Part shown: one piece after another, positions 26,107-34,456 of the stretch
Numbering within the stretch: the first letter of the stretch is position 1
Layout: each line of letters starts with the position of its first letter
Assembly (NCBI GenBank): GCA_019637395.1
Contig: JAHBVR010000010.1
Location: 124,001 to 188,000, forward strand
Direction of reading: 5' to 3'
From: Vulcanimicrobiota bacterium
GTDB lineage: Bacteria > Vulcanimicrobiota > Xenobia > Xenobiales > JADMJV01
Length of the DNA: 64,000 bases
Made by a program: the position numbers and the translations under genes
The notes under the pieces: generated by a model
Told to the model about the DNA's origin: nothing
The model's database searches: none
The model's input: the letters and a program-made list of their open reading frames with translations, nothing else

Positions 26107-26907
26107 TCAGATTTCGCCGAGGTCGATCTCGTCCAGGTTGCCCTCCAGATCGAGATCGTCGAGCCCCTCAAGACCCTCGATGCCTTCCAGGTCCTCGAGG
26201 CCTTCCATATCGAGATCTTCCAGGGAAGCGTCGTCAAGTTCCAATTCACCCAGGTCCAGATCCTCATCCAATTCGGAGAGATCCAGGTCATCCAGGGAAA
26301 GATCTCCCAAGTCCTCGACGGTGGGCTCGGATTCAAGTGCGGGAGGGGCGGTCAGGGCGGGTGCCGCGGCCACCTCCACGGGGGGAGGGGCGGCCGGCGT
26401 GGTCGGTGGCTCGACCACTACCGGGACATCCACTGGTGGGGGGGCGGGACGGGCCGGAGCCGGCCGGGCCTGGCGAGTGGGTGCCGGCGGTGGTGGCGGC
26501 GCGGCGGCTCGGGGGGCCGGAGCCGGCGGGACCACGGAGCTGGTCAGCCGCTCCCCCGACGGAGTGGGCCTGACGATGGGCACCGTGCCCTCCATGGTGC
26601 GGTCCTGGCGGGAAAGCATCACCATCAAGTGGCGACCCGCCCAAAAAGCACTGTTAACCCGTTGCTGTTCGGCTATCTGAGTGCCGGCCCGGCGGGCCGG
26701 CTTGACGTGGCGGGAAATTTCCGCCAGCAACTGCTCGCAGTTTGCCTGCATACGGGGGCTCCAGTAAGGGGACAACTGCTGACGCTCGGCGTGGAAACGC
26801 TGCAACCAGAACTGAAATCGCTTGGCGGCGACCTCGTAGTCGCCAAAACCATAAGCGACCCACGCCTTGATCCAGGCCTGTTTAAGTTCTTCTGAAGTAC
26901 CAGTCAT
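26107..26907 (-). CDS. Pro-rich protein with acidic Leu/Asp-repeat tail
   Basis: I start this at ATG 26907 (MTGTSEELKQAWIKAW), preceded by a purine-rich GGGGG. The longer frame to 27111 would run through two terminator hairpins. About 266 residues. Residues 1-100 form a helical domain (YGFGDYEVAAKRFQFWLQRF). Then comes a long Pro/Ala linker, and about 70 residues of acidic repeats such as DLSLDDLDLSELDEDLDLG. No signal peptide or membrane segment. The helical domain resembles a small TPR-like module. Function unknown; the repeats could be a protein-binding or metal-binding tail. Confidence 0.65.
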   Translation of the reverse strand: MTGTSEELKQAWIKAWVAYGFGDYEVAAKRFQFWLQRFHAERQQLSPYWSPRMQANCEQLLAEISRHVKPARRAGTQIAEQQRVNSAFWAGRHLMVMLSRQDRTMEGTVPIVRPTPSGERLTSSVVPPAPAPRAAAPPPPPAPTRQARPAPARPAPPPVDVPVVVEPPTTPAAPPPVEVAAAPALTAPPALESEPTVEDLGDLSLDDLDLSELDEDLDLGELELDDASLEDLDMEGLEDLEGIEGLEGLDDLDLEGNLDEIDLGEI

Positions 26908-26982
26908 AGCCGTAGCCCCCTTCAATGGGCGGCCCCTTCGCGACAGAGTCCTGAGCACCTCGGCATATACCCGGCGCATACG

Positions 26983-27044
26983 AAAAAACGCCCGGGCCGT
27001 AAAGCCCGGACGTGAAACCTGTGGGAGCGCCTTCAGGCGCCCCC
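26983..27044 (-). terminator. Tandem hairpins terminating the Spy-like gene
   Basis: Just after the stop at 27051 the minus strand carries a hairpin with GGCGC arms (27023-27044, TTCA loop). A second hairpin follows (26989-27012), nine-base arms with one mismatch, and then TTTTTT. The second is a standard rho-independent terminator. Both lie upstream of the start I chose for the next gene. Confidence 0.75.
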
Positions 27045-27050
27045 AATTTT

Positions 27051-27581
27051 TTACTTGCCGCCCTCGGGGCGGGGACCGTGATGGCCGCGGCGGCCACCCT
27101 TCTCGGCCCAACGCTCCTTCATCTTGGCTTTCATTTCATTGTATTTGGTCATCTGCTCCGGGGTCAGAGTGGCCTGCAACTGCGAATCGATCTGGTTACG
27201 CTCGGCTTGCCAGGCGGACTTCTTGCCCTCGCGCTGAGACTGCCAGAAGCTCTTCATCTGAGCCTTCTGATCGTCGGTCAGGTTCAGGTCGCGAAATCCA
27301 CCGCGCTTGTGCTCTTTGCGAGCATCGGCCATCTTCTGCTGCTGTTCCGGCGTCAGAATGGTCTTCATCTTGGCTTCGAAAGCCTGGCGCTCGGCCTGAT
27401 GCTTCTGGCGGATGGAATCAAAGGTGGGCTGCAGTTTGGCGACCTGGTCATCACTCAGATTCAGCGAGCTTTTCAGATGGTCCAGCGGCGAACCACGATG
27501 ATGGCCCCGTTCGGCTGGGGCGGCAATAGCCAGTCCAACCAGGAGAGCTCCGCCGACCAGTAGGCTTGAAAGTTTGTTCAT
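27051..27581 (-). CDS. Spy/CpxP-family periplasmic protein
   Basis: A 176-residue protein with AAAGGA seven bases before ATG and a signal peptide (MNKLSSLLVGGALLVGLAIA). Helical repeats carry the family's LTxxQ motifs: LTPEQQQKM and LTPEQMTKY, plus LSDDQVAKL and LTDDQKAQM variants. The ends are rich in His, Arg and Gly (RGHHRGS, GGRRGHHGPRPEGGK). Spy and CpxP are envelope-stress chaperones or sensors under CpxAR or BaeSR control. The response regulator and kinase just upstream fit that arrangement. Confidence 0.85.
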   Translation of the reverse strand: MNKLSSLLVGGALLVGLAIAAPAERGHHRGSPLDHLKSSLNLSDDQVAKLQPTFDSIRQKHQAERQAFEAKMKTILTPEQQQKMADARKEHKRGGFRDLNLTDDQKAQMKSFWQSQREGKKSAWQAERNQIDSQLQATLTPEQMTKYNEMKAKMKERWAEKGGRRGHHGPRPEGGK

Positions 27582-27680
27582 CGTAAATTCCTTTCTTGGT
27601 TACCCCCGTTGAATTCACTATAGCGATCTTTTCTGAATTGAAAGATGGACTTTTCTGAAGATTCGCTAAGCTCGCAAGAA

Positions 27681-28352
27681 TTACCCGCCAAGAATATAAC
27701 CAGCGCCACGAATCGTGCGGATCAACTTACGATCGTTGTCTTGCAGTTTGGACCGTAAAGAACTTAGGTGGACTTCCACCACGTTGGCGTTGCCATCGTA
27801 ATCCCAGCCCCAAATGTGCGTGAGAAGCTGTTCGCGGGTGACCAGTTGGCGTGGGTTACGCATTAAATACTCGAGCAACTCGAACTCGCGGTGGGTTAAT
27901 TCCACCGGCTTCTCCTGGCGCAACAAGGTGCGGTTGGAGACGTTGAGATTCAGATCTCCAAAGGTCAGGGTGGAGCCGACGTCGCTGCCGGTGCGGCGCA
28001 ACACGGCCCGCATACGCGCCAGCAATTCCTGATACTTGAAGGGCTTGGCCAGGTAATCGTCGGCCCCGGCATCCAGCCCTTTTACCCGATCCTCCCACTC
28101 GCCCTTGGCGGTGAGCATCAAAATGGGCACGCTGGAGGCCTGGCGCAAACGCTGGCAGACCTGCAAGCCATCCAGGTCGGGCAGCATCCAATCCAGGATG
28201 ACCATTTGGGGGCGCTCTTCCTGATAGACGTCCAGAGCCTGGGTCCCGGTGGTGGCCGTCACCACCTGGTAACCATCGTGCTCCAGGGCCATCGTGATGA
28301 AGTCCAGGATCGACTCCTCATCGTCGACCACCAGCACCTTGGGTTTACTCAT
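27681..28352 (-). CDS. OmpR-family response regulator (CpxR-like context)
   Basis: A 223-residue regulator with GGAGG six bases before ATG. The receiver has VLVVDDEES, MVILDWMLPD (phospho-Asp) and DDYLAKPFK (Lys). The winged helix has LTHREFELLEYLMRNPRQ and VVEVHLSSLRSKLQ, DNA-binding OmpR type. ATGA overlap with the kinase gene downstream in the listing (upstream in transcription is the kinase at 28349-29797). Together with the adjacent Spy-like gene it makes a likely envelope-stress module. Confidence 0.92.
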   Translation of the reverse strand: MSKPKVLVVDDEESILDFITMALEHDGYQVVTATTGTQALDVYQEERPQMVILDWMLPDLDGLQVCQRLRQASSVPILMLTAKGEWEDRVKGLDAGADDYLAKPFKYQELLARMRAVLRRTGSDVGSTLTFGDLNLNVSNRTLLRQEKPVELTHREFELLEYLMRNPRQLVTREQLLTHIWGWDYDGNANVVEVHLSSLRSKLQDNDRKLIRTIRGAGYILGG

Positions 28353-29797
28353 TTGCGACCTCCAAACACCACTCGAAAGCAGCTTCCTTTGCCCACTTCG
28401 CTGGTCACGCTGACACGTCCGTTATGGCGGGCGGCAATCGACTGCACGATGGCCAGACCCAAACCGCTGCCGCCCGTCTTGCGGGCGCGCGAAGAATCGG
28501 GGCGATAGAATCTTTCGAAAAGAAAAGGCAGGTCGCGGGCTTCGATGCCCGGACCTTCATCGGCCACTTCCAAGACCACGCCTTCCTCGGCCAGACGCAG
28601 GGAGGCCCTGATACGGGCGCTGGCGGGTGTATAGGCGACGGCGTTATCGAGCAGGTTGCGCATCAAGCGGGTGAGTTCATCCCGGTTGCCCATCAAGTAG
28701 ATGTCCTTTTCCGCGTCTACCTCAATTTTGCGCTGAGGATGGAGGGTGCACAGCACATCCACCGTCTCCTCCAGAGTCTGCGTCAGCGAGAGATGTTCGA
28801 TGGTCTGTTCAGCCGGCTTCTGGCCCGCCTTGGAGAGAGTCAACAAATCGGCCACCAACTTGGACATACGATCGGTCTCGCGGGCGATGATGTCCACCGC
28901 CTTGCGCTGCTTCTCGGGATCCTGACCAAGTTTGAGCATGTCGGCCATGCCGCCGATAGCCGTCAGCGGGGTCTTGAGCTCGTGCGAGGCGTCAGCCACA
29001 AAACGGCGCTGGGTCTCCAGACTATACTCGACCGAGTCGGCCATTTCATCGAAAGCGGCCGACAACTGGAAGACTTCGTTGCGGCTGTTCACGCCACTCA
29101 GGCCGGTGCGGGCCTTGAAATCGCCTTTTTGTAGCTTCAGGGTGGCTTGCTGCAAGCGCTCGATCGGGACGGCCAGCCAGTGGGCCACCCACAAAGCTCC
29201 CATTCCGGAGACGAGCAAAGCCACCCCGGCGGCCACGCCGAGGTAGCCCAGCATGCGCAAGCTCAAGTCGCGTGGCTGAAAGCGCACGGAAGTGAATTGC
29301 AAAACGCCGACATCATGATGATTCTGACGGATGGGCAAAAGCAGGACCATGTACTCGAAACGCTTGTTGCGCCAGGTGTAAGCGATGTTTCGATTGCGGG
29401 TATCTTCGGGCAGAGAAAGAGCTTGATGCAGATGGTCCAGGTCCGCTTCGGGCACCTCGGGCGCATTGGCCGACTGAGCCAGCAAACGGCCGTTGGTATC
29501 AAAAATTCGCGCCGAGGTACCGCGGGAATCCAGAGCGGCCACCCGCGCGGGGGCGTCTTCCGGATAGCTGTCGGATACGGGCAGGCCGTTGCGGCTGCCC
29601 CACTCCGGCTCCTGCCCGGTCCAAACGATGCGCACCTGAGCCACCATACGATAAACCTGCGAATACCAGAGAAAGGTTTGGCCCAACCAGAACGCTCCCA
29701 AGGTCCAGACCAGCATGGAAACAATCAAGGTGGCCAGGGTAGCCCCCAGGATGACCCAACGGATCGGCAATCGTTGTATGAAATTGGCGCGCACCAT
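28349..29797 (-). CDS. Membrane sensor histidine kinase
   Basis: A 482-residue kinase. TM1 (WVILGATLATLIVSMLVW) is near residues 14-32, then comes an extracytoplasmic domain of about 145 residues, and TM2 (LGVAAGVALLVSGMGALWVA). A HAMP segment follows, then HisKA (DASHELKTPLTAIGGM, phospho-His) and HATPase (NLLDNAVAYTP, DEGPGIEARDL, FERFYRPDSS, GSGLGLAIVQ). It is transcribed first, overlapping the regulator by 4 nt (ATGA). The periplasmic domain presumably senses the Spy-like protein or misfolded proteins, by analogy with CpxA. Confidence 0.92.
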   Translation of the reverse strand: MVRANFIQRLPIRWVILGATLATLIVSMLVWTLGAFWLGQTFLWYSQVYRMVAQVRIVWTGQEPEWGSRNGLPVSDSYPEDAPARVAALDSRGTSARIFDTNGRLLAQSANAPEVPEADLDHLHQALSLPEDTRNRNIAYTWRNKRFEYMVLLLPIRQNHHDVGVLQFTSVRFQPRDLSLRMLGYLGVAAGVALLVSGMGALWVAHWLAVPIERLQQATLKLQKGDFKARTGLSGVNSRNEVFQLSAAFDEMADSVEYSLETQRRFVADASHELKTPLTAIGGMADMLKLGQDPEKQRKAVDIIARETDRMSKLVADLLTLSKAGQKPAEQTIEHLSLTQTLEETVDVLCTLHPQRKIEVDAEKDIYLMGNRDELTRLMRNLLDNAVAYTPASARIRASLRLAEEGVVLEVADEGPGIEARDLPFLFERFYRPDSSRARKTGGSGLGLAIVQSIAARHNGRVSVTSEVGKGSCFRVVFGGRK

Positions 29798-29838
29798 CGA
29801 GACTGTCCTTCTCGTCGATTTCCAGGGTGGCCTTGTGG

Positions 29839-29907
29839 ATAAAAAAGGGGGCCCCCAACGTAGCCAACCCTTGTCTTACAGGACCAGGTTGCACTGCGTC
29901 GGGGGCC
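29839..29907 (-). terminator. Probable terminator of the Asn/Tyr/Gly-rich protein gene
   Basis: Arms at 29850-29860 and 29897-29907 (11 bases, one mismatch) enclose about 36 bases. On the minus strand the structure is followed by CC and TTTTTT. The large loop makes this less typical than the other terminators in the window. It also sits only 42 nt upstream of the kinase gene start. Confidence 0.5.
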
Positions 29908-29949
29908 TGTGATCGGCGTGGGACCGACCTCCCTAACTTTGAGTGAGAC

Positions 29950-30594
29950 TTAGCGGAAACCGCCGTTGAACATCCCGTTCAGCAAGCCGCTATTGAGCAG
30001 ACCGCTGAGCACGCCGATGCCGATCTGGGCGGCATTGTTATAGCCATTGTTATAATAGCCATTGTTGTAGTAACCGTTGTTGTAGGGAACGTTGCCGGGA
30101 TAGTAGCCGGTGTTGTAGCCATTGTTGTAACCCGGATAATAACCGGTGTTGCCGTTGGCATAGGGGCTGGTGTAGACGACGCTGCCCGGGTTGTAATAGG
30201 GCTGGTTGTTGATATACGGCGAGCCGTTGTAGCCCGTATTGTTGTAGCCGTTATTATTGCAGGTGCCATTGGTGTTGCCGTTGGCGTAGCCGCCGTTGTA
30301 GCCATTGTGACGGCGATGGCGGCGCCCGCCGTTGCTGCCATCGCTATTGTACTGTTGATAGTACTGAGCCAACTGGTTCTGCTGCTGGGGAGTCAGAATC
30401 CCCATGATCTGCTGCTGAACCGCCGGGTCGGACATGTTGCCGCCTTTGGAAATGTTATACAACTGGCTGCGCTGCTCGGAGGTCAAGCCCAAGCTGTCGG
30501 CCGTCGGACAGTTCTGCGCACTGGCACCCAGGGACATCAATCCCACAATAGCTAGGCTAAAAGCGGGCTTGAGCAAGTTTGCGAGCTTCATCAT
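29950..30594 (-). CDS. Secreted Asn/Tyr/Gly-repeat protein with an N-terminal Spy-like segment
   Basis: I start this at ATG 30594 or 30591 (MKLANLLKPAFSLAIVGLMS, a signal peptide ending ASAQ). After a short helical part with LTSEQRSQLYN and LTPQQQNQLAQYYQQ, resembling the Spy/CpxP LTxxQ motif, the protein becomes about 120 residues of repeats built from NNGY, YNNGYYNNGY and NTGYYPGN. The C-terminus (IGVLSGLLNSGLLNGMFNGG) is hydrophobic and Gly-rich. Such repeats suggest an aggregating or adhesive surface protein. No known family. Its place next to the Spy-like module suggests envelope function. Confidence 0.7.
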   Translation of the reverse strand: MMKLANLLKPAFSLAIVGLMSLGASAQNCPTADSLGLTSEQRSQLYNISKGGNMSDPAVQQQIMGILTPQQQNQLAQYYQQYNSDGSNGGRRHRRHNGYNGGYANGNTNGTCNNNGYNNTGYNGSPYINNQPYYNPGSVVYTSPYANGNTGYYPGYNNGYNTGYYPGNVPYNNGYYNNGYYNNGYNNAAQIGIGVLSGLLNSGLLNGMFNGGFR

Positions 30595-30734
30595 TTGATT
30601 TCGTTGGTTCCTTTCGTTCGTGCAACTCATCCGTTTGCATGACTTAAGGTAACCAATGAAACTGAACCCAGTGGCCTGGATTTCTGAAGACTTGCTGAAG
30701 AATTTTTTCCTTTTAGGGGTTGCTAAAGAAGGAC

Positions 30735-33461
30735 TCAGGGTTGGCGGAGGAGGTTGACCAGGCTGGAATTCCTGTTGTAGACGGTTCCAAAGCCGCTGGC
30801 CTGGCCGGGCTGCGTTAGCGCCAGGGTGATGTCCATCCGGCCGTCCGCGTTGACGTCACGCAGCACCAGGTCGGCGCCGGAGCGGGTATTGGAGACCTGG
30901 ATTACCTGCTGGGGGCCAAACCCTTCGCTGCTTCCCGGGTGGATGGATACGCTGACGTCGCTGTCGGTGGCCAGGGTGCGCTGGCTTTTGCTTTGCACCG
31001 TGACCAGGTCGGCTCGACCGTCACCGGTCATGTCGGCCAGCCTGCTGGCGGAGATGCGAAAGCCGGTGGTGCCGCTGCGCACTCGGCCGAGCCCTCCCAG
31101 GCCGTCGCCGAAGGCCACCACCCAGTTGCGATTGCCGTAACCCTGGCTGTTCATATAGGTGACGTCGAGGTGATGGTCACCGTCGATGTCGCCCACTTGG
31201 AGGTGACCGGTTACCGAAATAGCCGCCAGCAACGGCCGGGCAGCGAAATTTCCGGCGCCGTCCCCCAGGAAAATCTGCAGCCCGCCGGGTCCGCCCACGA
31301 CCAGATCAACTTGTTGGTCTCCGTTAAAATCGCCCTGGCCAATCTGGCTGCCTGCGAATCCCAGAGGGGTCGTGGACTTTAATTCGCTGAGCGGTGTCGC
31401 ACCGGTGAGACGGATCAAGAGTTGACCGTCGATCACGAGGGCGGCGTCGGATTTGCCGTCCTCGTTGAAGTCGGCCACCACCGCGTCCTTCACGGCTCCA
31501 TCGTTGAACTCCGTATAGGTGATGGGGGGAAAGGGAAAGGGCGAGAGGCCACCCCTCTTCACGGCTACGGCGTAGTCCGCGCCGGTGATGCCCCAGCTGT
31601 GTCCGGCGTAAAAGATTTGCTGGGTTGAACCGTCGGTAAAGTTGCCAGCCGCCAGGGCGGTGATGTCGGTCGTGTTGGGATTGAGGCGGGACGGATTAAA
31701 GCCGAAACTGATCAGGTGATCATAGTCGACTCCGATCAGGCCGCCAGGGGAATTCTCGATAACCGTGCCGATCCCGGACTGCTCCGCCTGAGCGGCAAAG
31801 CTCAGCCCCAGCGGTTGATTCACCACGACCACCGCTTCTTCATAGGGGGCAGTAAAATAGTCCCGTTGGCGCGCGTTGAACTGGCTGGTGGCGTAGTAAC
31901 TGTAGCGGGCGGGGCCGGGCAGCACCGGCAAAGCGGGAAAAAGCGCTCGAAGCCGATCGACTCCGGGTTGCTGGGCGGTCAGCAGGTGTTGTCCGTTTAC
32001 GGCGGTGGAATTTCCCTGGACCTCGATGCTGACGTCTCCCCGATCGGTCTCCTGAGTTCCATCGGTGAGGGCCGTGAGCGTCTCCAGTTGCACTTGTCCT
32101 CCTACTTCCAGCACATGAGTCTGGATCGGGTTCACGCGCGCTTCGAAGGGCACCGGGTTGATGACGGTCAGCCAGGCCTCGGCGTTGAGCGATTCGAAAC
32201 TGGCGAAGATACGTGTGATTCCCAGGCCAACAGCGCGTACGTCGTTGTCATCGGGGGGAAAGAAGGGAGGGGGGTGTAGCGCAAACTGCCCGGGCAATCC
32301 GTTATAGGGGACGACGACCGGAGGGAGAGCTGGGGAAGGGAAGGCTTCTGCCACGCGGGCTACGTCCGTGTTTTCGGATTCCAAAGTGGTGCTGGAAGTC
32401 ACGTCGGTAGAGGTTCCGTCGGTGTAGCTGGCCTGGGCCGTGTAGCTGAGCGCCATCCCTTTGGGGACTTGAATCTGGGCGGGGGAAAGGAGCAGTTGGG
32501 TCAGGGTGTCACGGATGGCCACCGTCAAGGTGGCGTTGCTGGTCAGGCCGTCGTAGGAGGCCTGAATCCGGCATTCACCCGGCGTCAAGGCATGGGATTC
32601 CCCCTCGCTCGAAATGGTGGCCACCGAGTCCGGATGGCTACTCCAAATGGCGTCAGGAATGGGTTCCTGGCTGCCGTCCTCAAATTGTCCGATAACCTGG
32701 TAGGTGAGCCGGTCGCCTTCCAGCAAGTTGGCGTTGAGGGGCGAAATCTGCAGTTCTTGAAGTAAAGGCCTGCTGACCTGGACGCTGGCCTGGGAACTCA
32801 AACTGCCGACCGTGGCTGTCAGGGTGCAGCTGCCGATTCCCCGGGCCACCACGATTCCGCCGAAATTTTCGGCCACGTTGGTATTGCTGCTGGTCCACTC
32901 GGCCGCCTCCGTCACATCGCTGCTGGTGTTGTCCGCATAACTTCCCTGCACGCGTAATGGAGCGATTTGTCCGCGGCGCAGCTGCAAGGAGGTCGGGTCA
33001 AGCCGGATTTGCGTGAGCGCATAGGTGACATCGGTGAAATGGACGTCTTGAATTTGCGTGTCCTGGCTGGCGGAAACCTGCACGGGCTGGCTTGCCTTGC
33101 CACGCAGGACGCCATTTTGCAGGTAGTCAATTTCCAGCGTGCGCACGGCGATGGGTACATTTTCCAGCACGATGGTGGCCGCCCTGGCATGAAAGACCGG
33201 TCCGAAGACGCGCGTTCCCTGGGCGTCCAGGCCTCGAAAGCCGAGGGTATCGATAGTGTTGGGAATGGCTCTGGCCAGAACGCTGTTGAGTATGATGCGT
33301 CCCACCGTCGACGGCGGCGGGGGTGGGATGGAGACGCTGCTGGAACCGCCCGAGCCGGTCGAACCGGTGGTGGAGCCGCCGCCGCCTCCGCAGCCGGCCA
33401 GACAGAGCAGGGCCGCGACCAGGAATGGTTTTTGCCAGTGTGCCATAGCCGAAAAAATCAT
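30735..33461 (-). CDS. Lipoprotein with Big-2-like Ig domains and FG-GAP/VCBS repeats
   Basis: A 908-residue protein with a lipoprotein signal (FLVAALLCLAGCGGGGG); ATG 33446 is an alternative start. Residues about 140-440 hold Big-2-like Ig domains, recognised by LTQIRLDPTSLQLRRGQ, LQELQISPLNANLLEGDR and LTQLLLSPAQIQVPKGM. Residues about 590-900 hold FG-GAP or VCBS repeats with calcium-binding loops: DFNEDGKSDAA, DFNGDQQVDLV, DIDGDHHLDV, DMTGDGRADLV and DVNADGRMDI. An outer-surface protein, possibly a beta-propeller adhesin. It starts about 35 nt after the SGNH gene and may be the last gene of the pfa transcript. Confidence 0.8.
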   Translation of the reverse strand: MIFSAMAHWQKPFLVAALLCLAGCGGGGGSTTGSTGSGGSSSVSIPPPPPSTVGRIILNSVLARAIPNTIDTLGFRGLDAQGTRVFGPVFHARAATIVLENVPIAVRTLEIDYLQNGVLRGKASQPVQVSASQDTQIQDVHFTDVTYALTQIRLDPTSLQLRRGQIAPLRVQGSYADNTSSDVTEAAEWTSSNTNVAENFGGIVVARGIGSCTLTATVGSLSSQASVQVSRPLLQELQISPLNANLLEGDRLTYQVIGQFEDGSQEPIPDAIWSSHPDSVATISSEGESHALTPGECRIQASYDGLTSNATLTVAIRDTLTQLLLSPAQIQVPKGMALSYTAQASYTDGTSTDVTSSTTLESENTDVARVAEAFPSPALPPVVVPYNGLPGQFALHPPPFFPPDDNDVRAVGLGITRIFASFESLNAEAWLTVINPVPFEARVNPIQTHVLEVGGQVQLETLTALTDGTQETDRGDVSIEVQGNSTAVNGQHLLTAQQPGVDRLRALFPALPVLPGPARYSYYATSQFNARQRDYFTAPYEEAVVVVNQPLGLSFAAQAEQSGIGTVIENSPGGLIGVDYDHLISFGFNPSRLNPNTTDITALAAGNFTDGSTQQIFYAGHSWGITGADYAVAVKRGGLSPFPFPPITYTEFNDGAVKDAVVADFNEDGKSDAALVIDGQLLIRLTGATPLSELKSTTPLGFAGSQIGQGDFNGDQQVDLVVGGPGGLQIFLGDGAGNFAARPLLAAISVTGHLQVGDIDGDHHLDVTYMNSQGYGNRNWVVAFGDGLGGLGRVRSGTTGFRISASRLADMTGDGRADLVTVQSKSQRTLATDSDVSVSIHPGSSEGFGPQQVIQVSNTRSGADLVLRDVNADGRMDITLALTQPGQASGFGTVYNRNSSLVNLLRQP

Positions 33462-33494
33462 TCCGTTCAGCGAGCGGAAACCCTTGTGCAGTCT

Positions 33495-34397
33495 CTACCG
33501 CAGGATCTTTTGCCGGACCAGGTAGCGGGCGAAATGTTCGGCCGCGGCCACCCCCGGGTGCCAGCTGTCGCCGGGGCTTTCGGGGAGGTCGACGCCTTCT
33601 TTCAGAGCGGCCTCCATATCGGGGAACAGATCGTAAGTGGTGATGCCCTCTTCCTTCAGCAGCTCCAGGGCGTTCTGACGCGACCATTTTTCTTTGTTGG
33701 TCCATTGCTCGTAGGGCTTCAGGATGGGCAAAAGGATGACCGAAAACGGGACCTTTTGCTGGCTGGTGATCTGGCGGAAACCGGCCAGGGCTTCTTTGAC
33801 GGCCGCCCGCTGGCGGGCTCGGTCCAGGTTTCCCAGGCTCAAGCCGGTCAGCCAGCGATAGAGATAGCTGTGGGAGAAAAGCCAGGCGTTGATGTGCTGG
33901 CCGTCGCGCCGCATAAAGTGGATTTGCAGTTCGCCGTTTTCACGGAAGACCAGCGGTGTATCCTGGAAATCGTTGTTGTGAAAGGTCAAAATGACCTGGT
34001 CCGGCTTGAGCTGGGAGTTGACGCGCCGATAAAAGACCAGCTCTTGCATGGTGTTGAAGCTCTCCACGCCCGCGTTCCAGTATTCATAATCCTGCTTTCC
34101 GTAGTGCTTCTCCAGGGCGTCCTGAATGCGCCCGCGGCGAGTCACCGAATCGCCTACGAAAAGAATTCGTTTCCCTTGCCGCGGTTGGCTGCCGTCGCGA
34201 TCGGGCAGGCGCCGGCCCTTCTCATCGTAACGGTCCACCCGGCAACCGAACCGGTCATAAGCAGCGTTGCCCAGAACCGGGATATAGCCGCACTCCGGGT
34301 CGGCCTGGAAGTTGGCGCGCTCACCCGCACGAAACTGCAGTTGCGAACCGGCCCCCATGACCATGCCGGGGAAAAACCAGCGTAGGGCCAGCTCCAT
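33495..34397 (-). CDS. Membrane-anchored SGNH hydrolase-family protein linked to the pfa operon
   Basis: The 300 residues from ATG 34397 include ILFVGDSVTRRG (nucleophile Ser), FHNNDFQ (block III Asn) and DSWHPGVAAAEHFA (Asp/His), an SGNH or GDSL fold. The reading frame is open upstream to 34494 but has no ATG, GTG or TTG there. A CTG at 34460 overlaps the pfaC stop (CTGA). Starting at that CTG would give LNKWFKRLALLGLGLAIGLL, a complete membrane anchor, whereas ATG 34397 cuts the helix. I think translation couples from pfaC with the CTG start. It may hydrolyse or transfer an acyl ester of the pfa product. Confidence 0.75.
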   Translation of the reverse strand: MELALRWFFPGMVMGAGSQLQFRAGERANFQADPECGYIPVLGNAAYDRFGCRVDRYDEKGRRLPDRDGSQPRQGKRILFVGDSVTRRGRIQDALEKHYGKQDYEYWNAGVESFNTMQELVFYRRVNSQLKPDQVILTFHNNDFQDTPLVFRENGELQIHFMRRDGQHINAWLFSHSYLYRWLTGLSLGNLDRARQRAAVKEALAGFRQITSQQKVPFSVILLPILKPYEQWTNKEKWSRQNALELLKEEGITTYDLFPDMEAALKEGVDLPESPGDSWHPGVAAAEHFARYLVRQKILR

Positions 34398-34456
34398 TCC
34401 CAGCAGACCGATGGCCAGGCCCAGGCCAAGCAGGGCCAGGCGCTTGAACCATTTGT

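Noticed and set aside
26908-27111. N-terminal extension of the acidic-repeat protein
   Set aside because: It spans two terminator hairpins of the Spy-like gene and has no ribosome site.
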